A stretch of 64,000 nt of DNA from Tolumonas osonensis (lineage in GTDB: Bacteria; Pseudomonadota; Gammaproteobacteria; Enterobacterales; Aeromonadaceae), in assembly GCF_014202415.1 (NCBI RefSeq), contig NZ_JACHGR010000004.1, positions 124,001-188,000 on the forward strand. The letters run 5' to 3'. Position 1 is the stretch's first letter. Each line of letters begins with the position of its first letter. The notes beneath the pieces were generated by a model that saw only the letters and a list, made by a program, of their open reading frames with translations, did no database searches and had not been told where the DNA came from. The translations under genes and the position numbers were made by a program. Shown here one piece after another: positions 42,101 through 50,521 of this stretch.

Positions 42101-42246
42101 GATTTGAAGATGCTACCGACAACTACGTGCAACGACGAATCAGCGAAGAGGGTGGCGACCAGATAGAGGATGCTGAAAACCAGATTGCACAAACCTTGGC
42201 AAATCTGACTGAACAGTTAACGCTGCTAGAGGAGGACTTATCATGA
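39163..42246 (+). CDS. dpdH: DpdH, large P-loop ATPase
   Basis: The 1027-residue product has Walker A GASGVGKS at about 72-79 and the likely Walker B LILLVEDLAA near 325, so it is an AAA/STAND-like ATPase. A Pro-rich linker near 580-620 (PPPPANDTPL and similar repeats) divides it into two halves; the C-terminal half is helical and ends in a coiled coil. AGGAG at 39151-39155 supports the ATG at 39163, which overlaps the dpdG stop as TGATG. It overlaps dpdI by 4 bases. Confidence 0.8.
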   Translation: MPQLQSYWPSEENVTACILTEAESLADSQLLAVHEPMRLDRVEFHSGKVTQVGEKALLDFLLEHNRPLPLIGASGVGKSHLVRWIHAQLKRREDHDQYHIIRIPKNASLPRVLTIILEDLNGEQYQSIRDKVNGVGQQLIPENVAEHIALKLRQALNAAYAAVPKELQQAQMGKIQLDESRKRQLKDINQHAEATRLPALFFDSVMTQYFTAPGACLHNIALRFCQGADDDSIANLRYEMSAEDFTFHGLNLRQVSPAVLPYLVNQQLLTSDEKKQAAARVVNEVIPQALGDTFGELFSFNRASFQDLMRMIRSQLLAEGRSLILLVEDLAATSAIEDVLIDCLLEEEEYEGKKVLCTLRSIIAVTEGHDNFKRNRNTLGTRARYEWVIKQQHASESDAMLKKRVVDFCGRYLNAARHGVAALENYHHQQRYQEIPVWQDQEVLENESASSALASFGTSRFSHPLFPFNPTAIEQLVDRHCNDKEHGLVFVPRNILNSILREPLKKYRQNYLEGVFPPKEFAGIVCSQELQQRVRLLGVSQSDRVNSLLAVWGGNNITLSGLTPAICEEFALPQAVELLGDLSLLPPPPANDTPLTSPPPGNDTALAPPPQYESDEPPAIQEWKAVLEKWHQGNTLEQHRARVIRKWFLEALNSRIDWSTELIQTTLTTSAAKTQGRIHLPRVLVGNQPRPLITLEDKPELYSACLAMVRFNHYQGWDFDGSEIDYAAFHSFMDRIESEVKLKVLQEEREEIPCIVKDLQLSGEFLGLEGLSSPVSTILVQALLTEPQVAYNSVPLLDDFLTQARATVFNEHQILRDRLIALTAAQKSGAQQPYAINGLMLVEAAKSQPFSTGRQPGKIHEVKNKLSGYRDMLLKTRTDITERLSDGNITSLATVNFCETMKEIVELANSADVARPMGETVPELLRSLKNWKEQDLKNMIRQLAKLTLPTDNPQLLMREILAINGKQYGAFQQLLEAWVRFEDATDNYVQRRISEEGGDQIEDAENQIAQTLANLTEQLTLLEEDLS

Positions 42247-43040
42247 GTGAAGCAAGCATCAATGACGTGCTTATCCCCGGTATCCCCGCCAACTCACCGG
42301 AAGAGAGTAGCGTTTTTGCGAAACGTAGCAGCGCATTTAAATCTCGTATTGAGCGCTGTAGGCAACTGGAAAAAGCCCAGGAGATACGCGACAACCTGCT
42401 GCATGTAGCGAGCAAAATAGCGATTCCTGCGAAAAATCTGGAGCAGAACCTTATCAGTTATCAGGTACTGCGACAGGTCCTCGACAGCGAGAACAGTGAA
42501 CCGATTGTGGGTCCGTTTGATCGCGATACTTTCGGCCATCCAAAGACCTTACTGGAAGATTTTCTCCAACAGTACAAGACACATAAACATGATGTCGCAC
42601 AACAGGATGAATTTCCTCTACTCATACAGAAAATTGCGAGCTTGGCCGAAGATCTTAAAGAACATACCAGCACTGCGTGGTGTGAATATATCCGAGGCTT
42701 AAAAGCACAATGGGAAGTGGATCAAAGGTTGTTCAGTACCCGAAGTCACTTGGATGATGAACGGAAGAAACAGAGTGACTACATCGATCTAGTCACTCTG
42801 TTCACTAACAAGAGTCGCTCGCTACCAAAAACCACTGAGGAATTTGAGGCTGTGCTCACCCTGCATAAGCAACTCTGCCAGCAGCGTGAAGCACTCAAGC
42901 TAGAAGTACCGGAAGACGTCAATATCTTTCTTAAAGCGGTGGTCGGACAAGGTGCCACGCTCGAAATGCTGACGGAAAACGTGCGTACTTGGTTGGTTGA
43001 AGAAGATGATCTAACGCGCTATCGCATTAAGCGCCTGTAA
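42243..43040 (+). CDS. dpdI: DpdI, helical accessory protein
   Basis: The 265-residue product is almost fully helical, rich in Glu, Gln, Lys and Leu, with coiled-coil stretches (about 15-60 and 150-225). There is no catalytic motif. GAGGAG precedes the ATG, which overlaps the dpdH stop. It is assigned by position and general character only. It may bridge the DpdH ATPase and the DpdJ helicase. Confidence 0.72.
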   Translation: MSEASINDVLIPGIPANSPEESSVFAKRSSAFKSRIERCRQLEKAQEIRDNLLHVASKIAIPAKNLEQNLISYQVLRQVLDSENSEPIVGPFDRDTFGHPKTLLEDFLQQYKTHKHDVAQQDEFPLLIQKIASLAEDLKEHTSTAWCEYIRGLKAQWEVDQRLFSTRSHLDDERKKQSDYIDLVTLFTNKSRSLPKTTEEFEAVLTLHKQLCQQREALKLEVPEDVNIFLKAVVGQGATLEMLTENVRTWLVEEDDLTRYRIKRL

Positions 43041-43054
43041 GGAACCATCGTTCA

Positions 43055-46000
43055 ATGGAACAGATTATTCGCGCCACACTTGATGAACTGGAAGCAAAGG
43101 AATCAGTACTGCTCACCTGGGGTAACACACAGGGATTTTTTAGCCAAACCGAGTTGAAAGATATCATCACCCAGGTACTGCAGAACTATCCACACGCCGC
43201 AACCGGTCTGAGCAGTTTTAGCGTGGCTAAGGAAATGTTGGAACGTGGATTGTTGCTACGTCACAAGCAGAACGGTGCCTCGGTGTTTCGAACCCGTATG
43301 GCGGAGTCTGTGCGGCTTTATAGCCAATTACGCCAGATGTTTCCTAAGCATGGTCGCGGTGATAACTGGCGTACCGCACCGACGCTGGTGTCAGACTATA
43401 GATTCTTACGACGTCAGAGAAAATACCCGCAGCGCAACCTAAAAGCATCCGACGTCCTGCTAAAACTTGATGAAATTCCAACGTTTACGTCAACTCACCG
43501 TCAATTGTTGTCGGCCCTGATAAGTCACCCGAGCGGGATGTACAATCTAGCGCGCTTTCAGCAGGATGCCTGCATAAACGTACTGCGCGGCGTGCAGCAG
43601 AGTAAGTATCGCTCAACCGCCACCATTGTCTGTGCTGGAACCGGTACAGGTAAAACACTGGCGTTCTATTTGCCCGCATTGACCTTTATCGGCAGCGAGT
43701 TGGTCGCCAAAAGAAAAGACGCGGTGAAGGCGCTGGCGATATACCCTCGCAACGAACTGCTGAAGGACCAGTTTATCGAAACACTACGCCAGATGCGTAA
43801 ACTGGACGGTGAACTGCTGGCGAAAGGCGCGCGTAAAGTACGTATCGCCGCACTGTTCGGTATGGTGCCGCTCGATAAAGATGCGATTTATCGAGACTAC
43901 ATGAAAATAGCCTGGACCCGCCACCGCGACGGCATGGCCTGCCAGTATATTCCCTGTCCGACAGAGAACTGCCGCGGCAAAATGATCTGGCGCACGGCTG
44001 ATCTTGACAACAGCATCGAACGCTTGCACTGCGACAACTGTAACCAGATCATCGAGCCTGATGAAGTGATCCTGACGCGCAAGCGCATGTTGCTCGAACT
44101 GCCCGACATTCTGTTCACTAGCACCGAGATGTTGAATAAACAGATGGGCAACCCGTCTCTGGCATTGTTGTTTGGTATCGGAAAGAATGTCGTCCCGCCA
44201 TCTATGATGTTGCTCGATGAAGTACATACCTATTCCGGCGTAAGCGGAGCTCAGAACGGTATGCTGATCCGCCGCTGGCGGAATCTATCCAACGCCATGC
44301 CGCATTTTGTCGGGCTATCCGCAACCTTGGAACAGGCGACGCACTTTATGGGTTCGCTGATCGGGTTGGAAGAGCACTTGGTGGCAGAGGTCAGCCCGGG
44401 CGAGAACGATATGGAAACAGAGGGCGCGGAGTATATGTTGGCGCTACGCGGAGACCCAGCCTCCCGCTCTAGTCTACTGTCCACCACCATTCAGGCCTCC
44501 ATGTTGACCAGGCGTATGCTCGACAACGCGACTTCGATGGTCAGCAAAGGCATGTACGGCACGCGCAGCTTTGTGTTTACTGATGATATCGACGTCATCA
44601 ACCGCCTCTACTTCCAACTACTGGATGCCGAAGGCCGTTACTCAAACGGCAATATCAATCCCAATAAAGAACCATTGGCGATGCTGCGTGGCGATGCACC
44701 GAATAACGAAAAATTTACCTTTGGTCAGCAGTGGCCGCTAGCAAAAATTATCGGCCACACGCTCGATTCCGCGGACCGCTGCAACATTAAGCGCACATCT
44801 TCGCAGGATGCCGGCGTCGACCACACAGCAGACCTGATTGTCGCTACGGCATCATTGGAGGTTGGCTTCAACGACCCAAACGTCGGCGCTGTTATCCAGC
44901 ATAAAGCGCCACGCGATAATGCCCAGTTCCTACAGCGTAAAGGGCGCGCTGGACGTCAGCGCATCATGCGCCCATGGACCGTAGTGGTGTTATCCGACTA
45001 TGGTCGTGACCGCATGGCATTTCAATGCTACGAAAACTTATTCGAACCAGTGCTAAAGGCCCGACAACTGCCGGTTGGTAACAGTTACGTACTCCGCATG
45101 CAGGCGGCTTTCGCTACTATGGACTGGCTATCTAGCCGCAACAAGTATATTAATGAGTGGAATCGCGGTATATGGGATGATTTATCAGTCCCGCAGAACC
45201 GAGGTAAGCCCTCTGATGCTCAGTTAAAACTGGCCGATCTGATTGAAGATCTGCTCGACAATCAGAAAACACAGCAGATGTTTAACGAATGGTTGACTAA
45301 GGCGTTAGGGATTAAGGACAGCAACCTATTGCAGTCATTACTGTGGCAACCGCCGCGCGCGATTATGACCGCATTCCTACCTACGGTACTCAGAAGACTG
45401 CGATCTAACTGGTCACGCCTTGGTGTTGAGCAGGCCGATAACTGCCGTAAAAGCACGCCTATGCCGGACTTTATTCCGTCCGCGTTGTTTAACGACCTCT
45501 GCCTGCCGGAATTGCAGATTAACTTGCCGGTTGAAGTCGGTCAGGAACCAGACGCATACAACATGCCGATTTTGCAGGGTATGAAGGATTTCGCCCCGGG
45601 TCGCATTAGCAAGCGCTTTGCCATCAAAAATATTCGCGAACGTCACTGGGTGGTGCCAAAAAACCTCAATCTGAATAATGGAGCACATCCCTTCCCTATT
45701 GACGACTACTGTCCCGCAGACAAACGAGAACCCATGCCGGATGGTTATATCACCACCAACAACGGTATACAGGCTATCCCCTGTTTTCGAGCATGGGAAG
45801 TGACGACCAGCACGCCGCCGGATGAATCTAAACTGAGTGAAACCTCAAACGCGTTTCTGACCTGGCACAGCGAGATCCGTCCGCCTCAGAGCGGTATCGA
45901 GGCGGAAGTACCATCCAACAATGTCTGGCAGAATATTTTCCAGTTGGTGGAGTTTTACAGCCATCAGCAGCATTGTCCGATCGAAGCCGTACGCTTCGCA

Positions 46001-47584
46001 ACCGGTTCACGCGCCAATATTAAATTCAGCAACCAGCGCGAAGACCTACAGATTGATTTCAAATTTGAACATCAGGGGAAGCCCGCTGCGTTTGGCTTCT
46101 CGCTGTGGGTGGATGCGATTAAATTCCAGTGTCGGCTACCCAATTTTGACCTTGCCAGCATCAATAATAACCGTGAACTAATGGCCGGATTGCGCACAGC
46201 GCGCTTCCTTTATGAAGTCAGCCACGATGAAAGCATCTGCGTTAATCCTTTCCTCGGTAGCTGGTTGGCAGAAACCATCCTAGCAGGCATTTGCAGTGAA
46301 GCAGTATTGAAAAAATGTACTCCTGAACAGGCGTTTCGCGCACTGCAACACAACAGCGCAGAGATAGCCCTGAATGACGTTCCTGCACGAATCTTCCAGA
46401 CTCTGTATGATGCGCAGACCGGCGAGGAAGTCGAGCAGGATCTACAGCAGAGCCTTCGTGAACTACTATCCCAAGCTCCAGTAATGGCAAAAATTACCGA
46501 CTGGGTAGAGTTGCTTTGGCAACCGCTGGATAACAGTTGGCTGGAGTGGATCACCCTCAACTTCACCAACACCCTGGGAGCCGCGCTGCTGCAAACAGTC
46601 ATGCAACTTTGCCCTGATGCCGACGACAACGACCTACTCCTTGACCTCAATGGTGGGCCGATGCGCACTGTACTACTAGAGCCCGATCAGCGTGAAATCT
46701 GGCTGTCGGAAACCACCGTCGGTGGCGGCGGCATTATTGAAAAGATCCAACAGATTTACTGTGAAGATCCGCGCCGCTTCTTCGAACTTCTAGACCTCAA
46801 ACTCAGCCCCGGCGACTACGAAACTATGGACAATAACGTCTGGCACCTGCTGCAAAATTTGGCAAGCCCGACATCATCCCTGCCTGCGCGTATGAACGAG
46901 ATGCGCCTTGCCAACAACCACACTAGCCAAGTTCAGGCGCAGCGCAACTTGCTGAGCGAGTTGCAGAGCAGCGGATTTATGACCAGCCATAGTTTTCTGT
47001 CGGCGATCAACACCCGCCTGTTACGCCCTGGGACAGATGCCAGCAGTGACACTTTTTTATTACAACTGCAACAGGAGTGGCGACAACATGAGCAGCGGTT
47101 GGGAATTGAACTACCGCAACGTGTCTATGCCTTTACTTATAGTCAGTCCTGCACGCTTGACCAGCAACTGAACCAGGCTAGCCAAGGACAGCACAACCTA
47201 GAAAGTTGGCGTTTTAATACCTGCAACGGACTGCTGTGGCCACGCGGTTATACCATCCGCGATAGTTGGCTCACTTGGTACAACCCTTATAGCTTTGCCG
47301 GACCAACTGAGCGCCTACTGCTGGCACATGTGGTGCAACACAGTTGTGCTCAGGTGGTACTCAGTCAACCAAATTGGATGCAACAGTGCCACCTGTACCT
47401 AGAGAATAATGGCAAATGCGAAATACTGGCCGAACCGGGCGATGCACTGAATGATGCCATCGCTATTCTGCTAGTCACTCCAGTTGAAATGAATGGGTTG
47501 TTCTTCTACCCGCGCGTCAGCGCACTGCGCCGCCACAACAATGACACCTTTGTCATGATTGAAATTCCGGAGGCAATTCAATGA
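43055..47584 (+). CDS. dpdJ: DpdJ, giant DEAD/DEAH-box helicase
   Basis: The 1509-residue product is the largest in the window. After an N-terminal winged-helix-like part, it has Walker A AGTGTGKT at 194-201, a DEVH box in MLLDEVHTYSG near 390, and motif III GLSATLEQ. Its C-terminal helicase domain reads ATASLEVGFNDPNV with motif VI in FLQRKGRAGRQR. A four-cysteine insert (CPTENC and CDNC, about 295-335) looks like a zinc ribbon. The long C-terminal half resembles DUF1998-type helicase companions, but without clear motifs. It follows dpdI by 14 bases. Confidence 0.85.
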   Translation: MEQIIRATLDELEAKESVLLTWGNTQGFFSQTELKDIITQVLQNYPHAATGLSSFSVAKEMLERGLLLRHKQNGASVFRTRMAESVRLYSQLRQMFPKHGRGDNWRTAPTLVSDYRFLRRQRKYPQRNLKASDVLLKLDEIPTFTSTHRQLLSALISHPSGMYNLARFQQDACINVLRGVQQSKYRSTATIVCAGTGTGKTLAFYLPALTFIGSELVAKRKDAVKALAIYPRNELLKDQFIETLRQMRKLDGELLAKGARKVRIAALFGMVPLDKDAIYRDYMKIAWTRHRDGMACQYIPCPTENCRGKMIWRTADLDNSIERLHCDNCNQIIEPDEVILTRKRMLLELPDILFTSTEMLNKQMGNPSLALLFGIGKNVVPPSMMLLDEVHTYSGVSGAQNGMLIRRWRNLSNAMPHFVGLSATLEQATHFMGSLIGLEEHLVAEVSPGENDMETEGAEYMLALRGDPASRSSLLSTTIQASMLTRRMLDNATSMVSKGMYGTRSFVFTDDIDVINRLYFQLLDAEGRYSNGNINPNKEPLAMLRGDAPNNEKFTFGQQWPLAKIIGHTLDSADRCNIKRTSSQDAGVDHTADLIVATASLEVGFNDPNVGAVIQHKAPRDNAQFLQRKGRAGRQRIMRPWTVVVLSDYGRDRMAFQCYENLFEPVLKARQLPVGNSYVLRMQAAFATMDWLSSRNKYINEWNRGIWDDLSVPQNRGKPSDAQLKLADLIEDLLDNQKTQQMFNEWLTKALGIKDSNLLQSLLWQPPRAIMTAFLPTVLRRLRSNWSRLGVEQADNCRKSTPMPDFIPSALFNDLCLPELQINLPVEVGQEPDAYNMPILQGMKDFAPGRISKRFAIKNIRERHWVVPKNLNLNNGAHPFPIDDYCPADKREPMPDGYITTNNGIQAIPCFRAWEVTTSTPPDESKLSETSNAFLTWHSEIRPPQSGIEAEVPSNNVWQNIFQLVEFYSHQQHCPIEAVRFATGSRANIKFSNQREDLQIDFKFEHQGKPAAFGFSLWVDAIKFQCRLPNFDLASINNNRELMAGLRTARFLYEVSHDESICVNPFLGSWLAETILAGICSEAVLKKCTPEQAFRALQHNSAEIALNDVPARIFQTLYDAQTGEEVEQDLQQSLRELLSQAPVMAKITDWVELLWQPLDNSWLEWITLNFTNTLGAALLQTVMQLCPDADDNDLLLDLNGGPMRTVLLEPDQREIWLSETTVGGGGIIEKIQQIYCEDPRRFFELLDLKLSPGDYETMDNNVWHLLQNLASPTSSLPARMNEMRLANNHTSQVQAQRNLLSELQSSGFMTSHSFLSAINTRLLRPGTDASSDTFLLQLQQEWRQHEQRLGIELPQRVYAFTYSQSCTLDQQLNQASQGQHNLESWRFNTCNGLLWPRGYTIRDSWLTWYNPYSFAGPTERLLLAHVVQHSCAQVVLSQPNWMQQCHLYLENNGKCEILAEPGDALNDAIAILLVTPVEMNGLFFYPRVSALRRHNNDTFVMIEIPEAIQ

Positions 47585-48123
47585 AGACTCGTCGTATCTT
47601 TAAATCCAGAACCTCGCGCCAGAGTGAAGTGATGGATGTTCTCAGTTCCTTGCTGGTAGCTGAAATAACTCAGCCCAGTGCGGAACTGTGGGTGGTCTCG
47701 CCATGGATCACCGACCTCGACTTGCTTGATAATCGCACCGGACATTTCGACTATCTCGAACCTACTTGGGGACAGCGCCAGGTACAAACTTCAGAACTGT
47801 TGGCGCGCGCAGTCGCCAACGGTTGTACGCTGAAGGTGATGACCAACCAGACCCCGCATAATGCTCGCTTTATCCGCCAGTTAACCGAACGCGTTGCCAA
47901 CTACGGCATGCTGGATAGCCTGTTCATCGGTCAGAAGGAGGAGTTACATACCAAAGGGTTCCTCGGTGATCATTTCTTCCTGAGTGGATCGATGAACTTG
48001 ACGATCGGCGGGATCGTGATTAACGACGAACAACTCAACTTAACAACAGACAAAACCGACATTCTAAAGGGGTTACTGGCATTTAACGATTTTTACCAAC
48101 CGGTACGGAGAGGTGTGCAATGA
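47581..48123 (+). CDS. dpdK: DpdK, phospholipase-D-superfamily nuclease
   Basis: The 180-residue product has one PLD motif, LHTKGFLGDHFFLSGSMNLT, in which H, K and D follow the HxKx4D pattern. An N-terminal strand LWVVSPWITDLDLL is typical of PLD nucleases. With a single HKD motif it must dimerise to form an active site, like Nuc and BfiI. It is the best candidate for the DNA-cleaving subunit of the restriction arm. It overlaps dpdJ and dpdD by 4 bases each. Confidence 0.85.
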   Translation: MKTRRIFKSRTSRQSEVMDVLSSLLVAEITQPSAELWVVSPWITDLDLLDNRTGHFDYLEPTWGQRQVQTSELLARAVANGCTLKVMTNQTPHNARFIRQLTERVANYGMLDSLFIGQKEELHTKGFLGDHFFLSGSMNLTIGGIVINDEQLNLTTDKTDILKGLLAFNDFYQPVRRGVQ

Positions 48124-50387
48124 ACAGCATTGACTACGAGCAGTTCCTACGCACCTTTTTCGATGGAGAAAAAAATATTATTTCGTGGAAAAAAATCGAG
48201 GCCAGTCGGTTGGAGGCGTCAACCTTAAAACGGTTGACCCCCTGGATCGACGATGTTCGGAAAGGACACTTCCCGGTAATTCTGCCCCGCGTAGTAAAAG
48301 ACAACAACGATAAAGTCACCTGGTATGCAGTGGCTAATGAAGAGCGGAACTATGCGGAACTGCGCGAATTGATAGACGCGCACGTCGGAACCTCGTGGTC
48401 CGACTTTAACCGTCAGCGCACAACACTAAATCCGAACGACCCCATTGAAAAAGCGTTGATCGACTACTATGGCGACAACACTGTGTATAAATTCAGCTCT
48501 CTTTCGAAGTCGAGGATCCCAGAGATTTTCAACGGCATTGAGCGACTGCGCCAGCAACTCGCTATCCGCCCTAGTAGCCAATTCACTTTTCTACGCCCTC
48601 GTGGCCGTATTCTACGTGATATTCGCGCCTCCCTGCGCCGCCGTGATGTGCCCCAGACGCGTCTCTACCTGCAAGAACTACGTGATGTAGGCGGTATCGG
48701 GCACATCAATGAGTTGTTTATTGAACTGCGCTGTCTGACCCAGGAGGGAGATGCCCAAAGCCTGCTTAACTCAACAGAGTTGCGCCGGGTGCTTGATGTG
48801 CCGCACCCTCTAGTGCTGGCCGAAGAGGTGATGGACGTCTTCTATCAAAAGATGCTGCTCAAGTATGAGATGGAGGGTGACCTCATCGCTCAACGCCAGG
48901 CTTTCATCGATTTACTGGCGAAGCGCGTGCCGCGCCTGTTCCAGGTGACACAGGGTATTAACACTCCAGCGGCGGTTAAAATTACCCTGTTGTGGTTGCT
49001 TTCAGACACTCAGAGCGACCCAGCAAGACTGACAGAGCAGGCTCAGAAACTGGTTGCTGGGATGGAGGGGGCAACGGACGCCGACCGCGTCTGGATCAGT
49101 CAGTTGCTAACCGCTATCCCCACCGTAACAGCCCCATCCCTGCCGCCGCCGACCACCATCGATGACTTTAAGAACAGGGCCGACGAACAGCCTGAAAGTG
49201 TGCTGGAAGAGTTGATGTTCCTACCGGTAAACCAAGACAGTGTAGCCCTCGCTTTAAAATGTGCGTGGGGCGTAAGTAGTACAGATTCTGCAGTGAAGGC
49301 CATCAATTACCTGCAACAGTTGGCGCAAAAAGAGCGTGACTTGCTGCTGGCGAAACCGGTCTTCCAGCGTTACTACTCTGCGTTACAGTTGCTGTTACCT
49401 GCCGTACACACGGAACAAGATACCGCACGGATCGATAACTGGCAGGACTGGTTACAGGAAGTGCTGAACAACCCTCAGTGGACAAGCGCAATTGAAGCAG
49501 TAGAACAGGCATGCCACCAATGGTCTGCCGCAACTCTTCAACCCGAAGCATTCGTTTCGCTTATGGATAAAAGCGACAGTCGCACCAGCATGGTGCTGCG
49601 TGATGTCATTCCAATACTTCTGGAGTGGATGGATAATAATCAGACTAGCGCTTCATGGCAGTCAGTCCGGTTGGCGTTGCTGCAACAACTGGCGCTGGAC
49701 GACAACAGTTCACGCGAAGATATCTTCATCGCCTGTGATCTGGCTCGCGGCTATTTAGCCGGCGATAGTAATGCGAACGACTATCGTGAACTGATAGAAA
49801 ACCTACAGATGATGCTTGAGAGTTCAGGAACAGGTAGTGCCAGCGCCTGGTTGGATATACTGGAATTATTCCTGATCCACCCTATTGCTGACCAACCAGC
49901 CAGAGAACGATTATTCAATCTGGTACTCAGCAAGTTTTACAGCAACCCATCCCGTTATAGCGAATTGCAATGGAACTTATTAGCTCAGTTTGTCGAAGAG
50001 AGTGGCCTTGCTTGTGAAATTCCTCCACAAATCGCAGAGGATAATAATGAAGAGTGCGCGAGTGAGGAATGTGTAGAGGCAACACTGAATCACAAGGTGG
50101 TCGGCATTTATACATTGACCGAATCGGTAGCGCTGCGCGTGAAAAAACAACTACTAGCCGATTATCCTCAGGCTGATATTCGTCTCAACAGCGATAAAGG
50201 CGGTTCGACCATGCTACGTTCATTGGCCAAAGAAGCAGATGTATTTATCTTTGCCTGGTTGAGTTCCAAGCACTCTGCTTATTACGCAATAAAAGAAGAA
50301 CGCGGGGAAAAGCCTTTTCTGCAACCATCCGGTAAAGGTAGTACTAGCATGTTGGAATGCATTCGTAGTTATCTGAAAGGGTTGTAA
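48120..50387 (+). CDS. dpdD: Probable DpdD, last gene of the restriction operon
   Basis: The 755-residue product has no motif that I can name. It is largely helical, and its last 100 residues (from VVGIYTLTESVALRVKKQLL) look like a separate alpha/beta domain with ADIRLNSDKGGS and ADVFIFAWLSSKHSAYYAI. A 4-base overlap with dpdK shows it is in the operon. By elimination among the named Dpd proteins and by size it is most likely DpdD, but a profile search should confirm this. Confidence 0.6.
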   Translation: MNSIDYEQFLRTFFDGEKNIISWKKIEASRLEASTLKRLTPWIDDVRKGHFPVILPRVVKDNNDKVTWYAVANEERNYAELRELIDAHVGTSWSDFNRQRTTLNPNDPIEKALIDYYGDNTVYKFSSLSKSRIPEIFNGIERLRQQLAIRPSSQFTFLRPRGRILRDIRASLRRRDVPQTRLYLQELRDVGGIGHINELFIELRCLTQEGDAQSLLNSTELRRVLDVPHPLVLAEEVMDVFYQKMLLKYEMEGDLIAQRQAFIDLLAKRVPRLFQVTQGINTPAAVKITLLWLLSDTQSDPARLTEQAQKLVAGMEGATDADRVWISQLLTAIPTVTAPSLPPPTTIDDFKNRADEQPESVLEELMFLPVNQDSVALALKCAWGVSSTDSAVKAINYLQQLAQKERDLLLAKPVFQRYYSALQLLLPAVHTEQDTARIDNWQDWLQEVLNNPQWTSAIEAVEQACHQWSAATLQPEAFVSLMDKSDSRTSMVLRDVIPILLEWMDNNQTSASWQSVRLALLQQLALDDNSSREDIFIACDLARGYLAGDSNANDYRELIENLQMMLESSGTGSASAWLDILELFLIHPIADQPARERLFNLVLSKFYSNPSRYSELQWNLLAQFVEESGLACEIPPQIAEDNNEECASEECVEATLNHKVVGIYTLTESVALRVKKQLLADYPQADIRLNSDKGGSTMLRSLAKEADVFIFAWLSSKHSAYYAIKEERGEKPFLQPSGKGSTSMLECIRSYLKGL

Positions 50388-50521
50388 AAATAAAAACAAT
50401 TTTAGGTGGCGTGAACCCGCCACCAGGTCATGATCTCTTCCCAAAATCAGTTCCAGGGAAAATAATCAGTCTCCATTAACTCAAAAGCTCAAACTGAGTA
50501 ATACAGGATGTTGATATCGCA

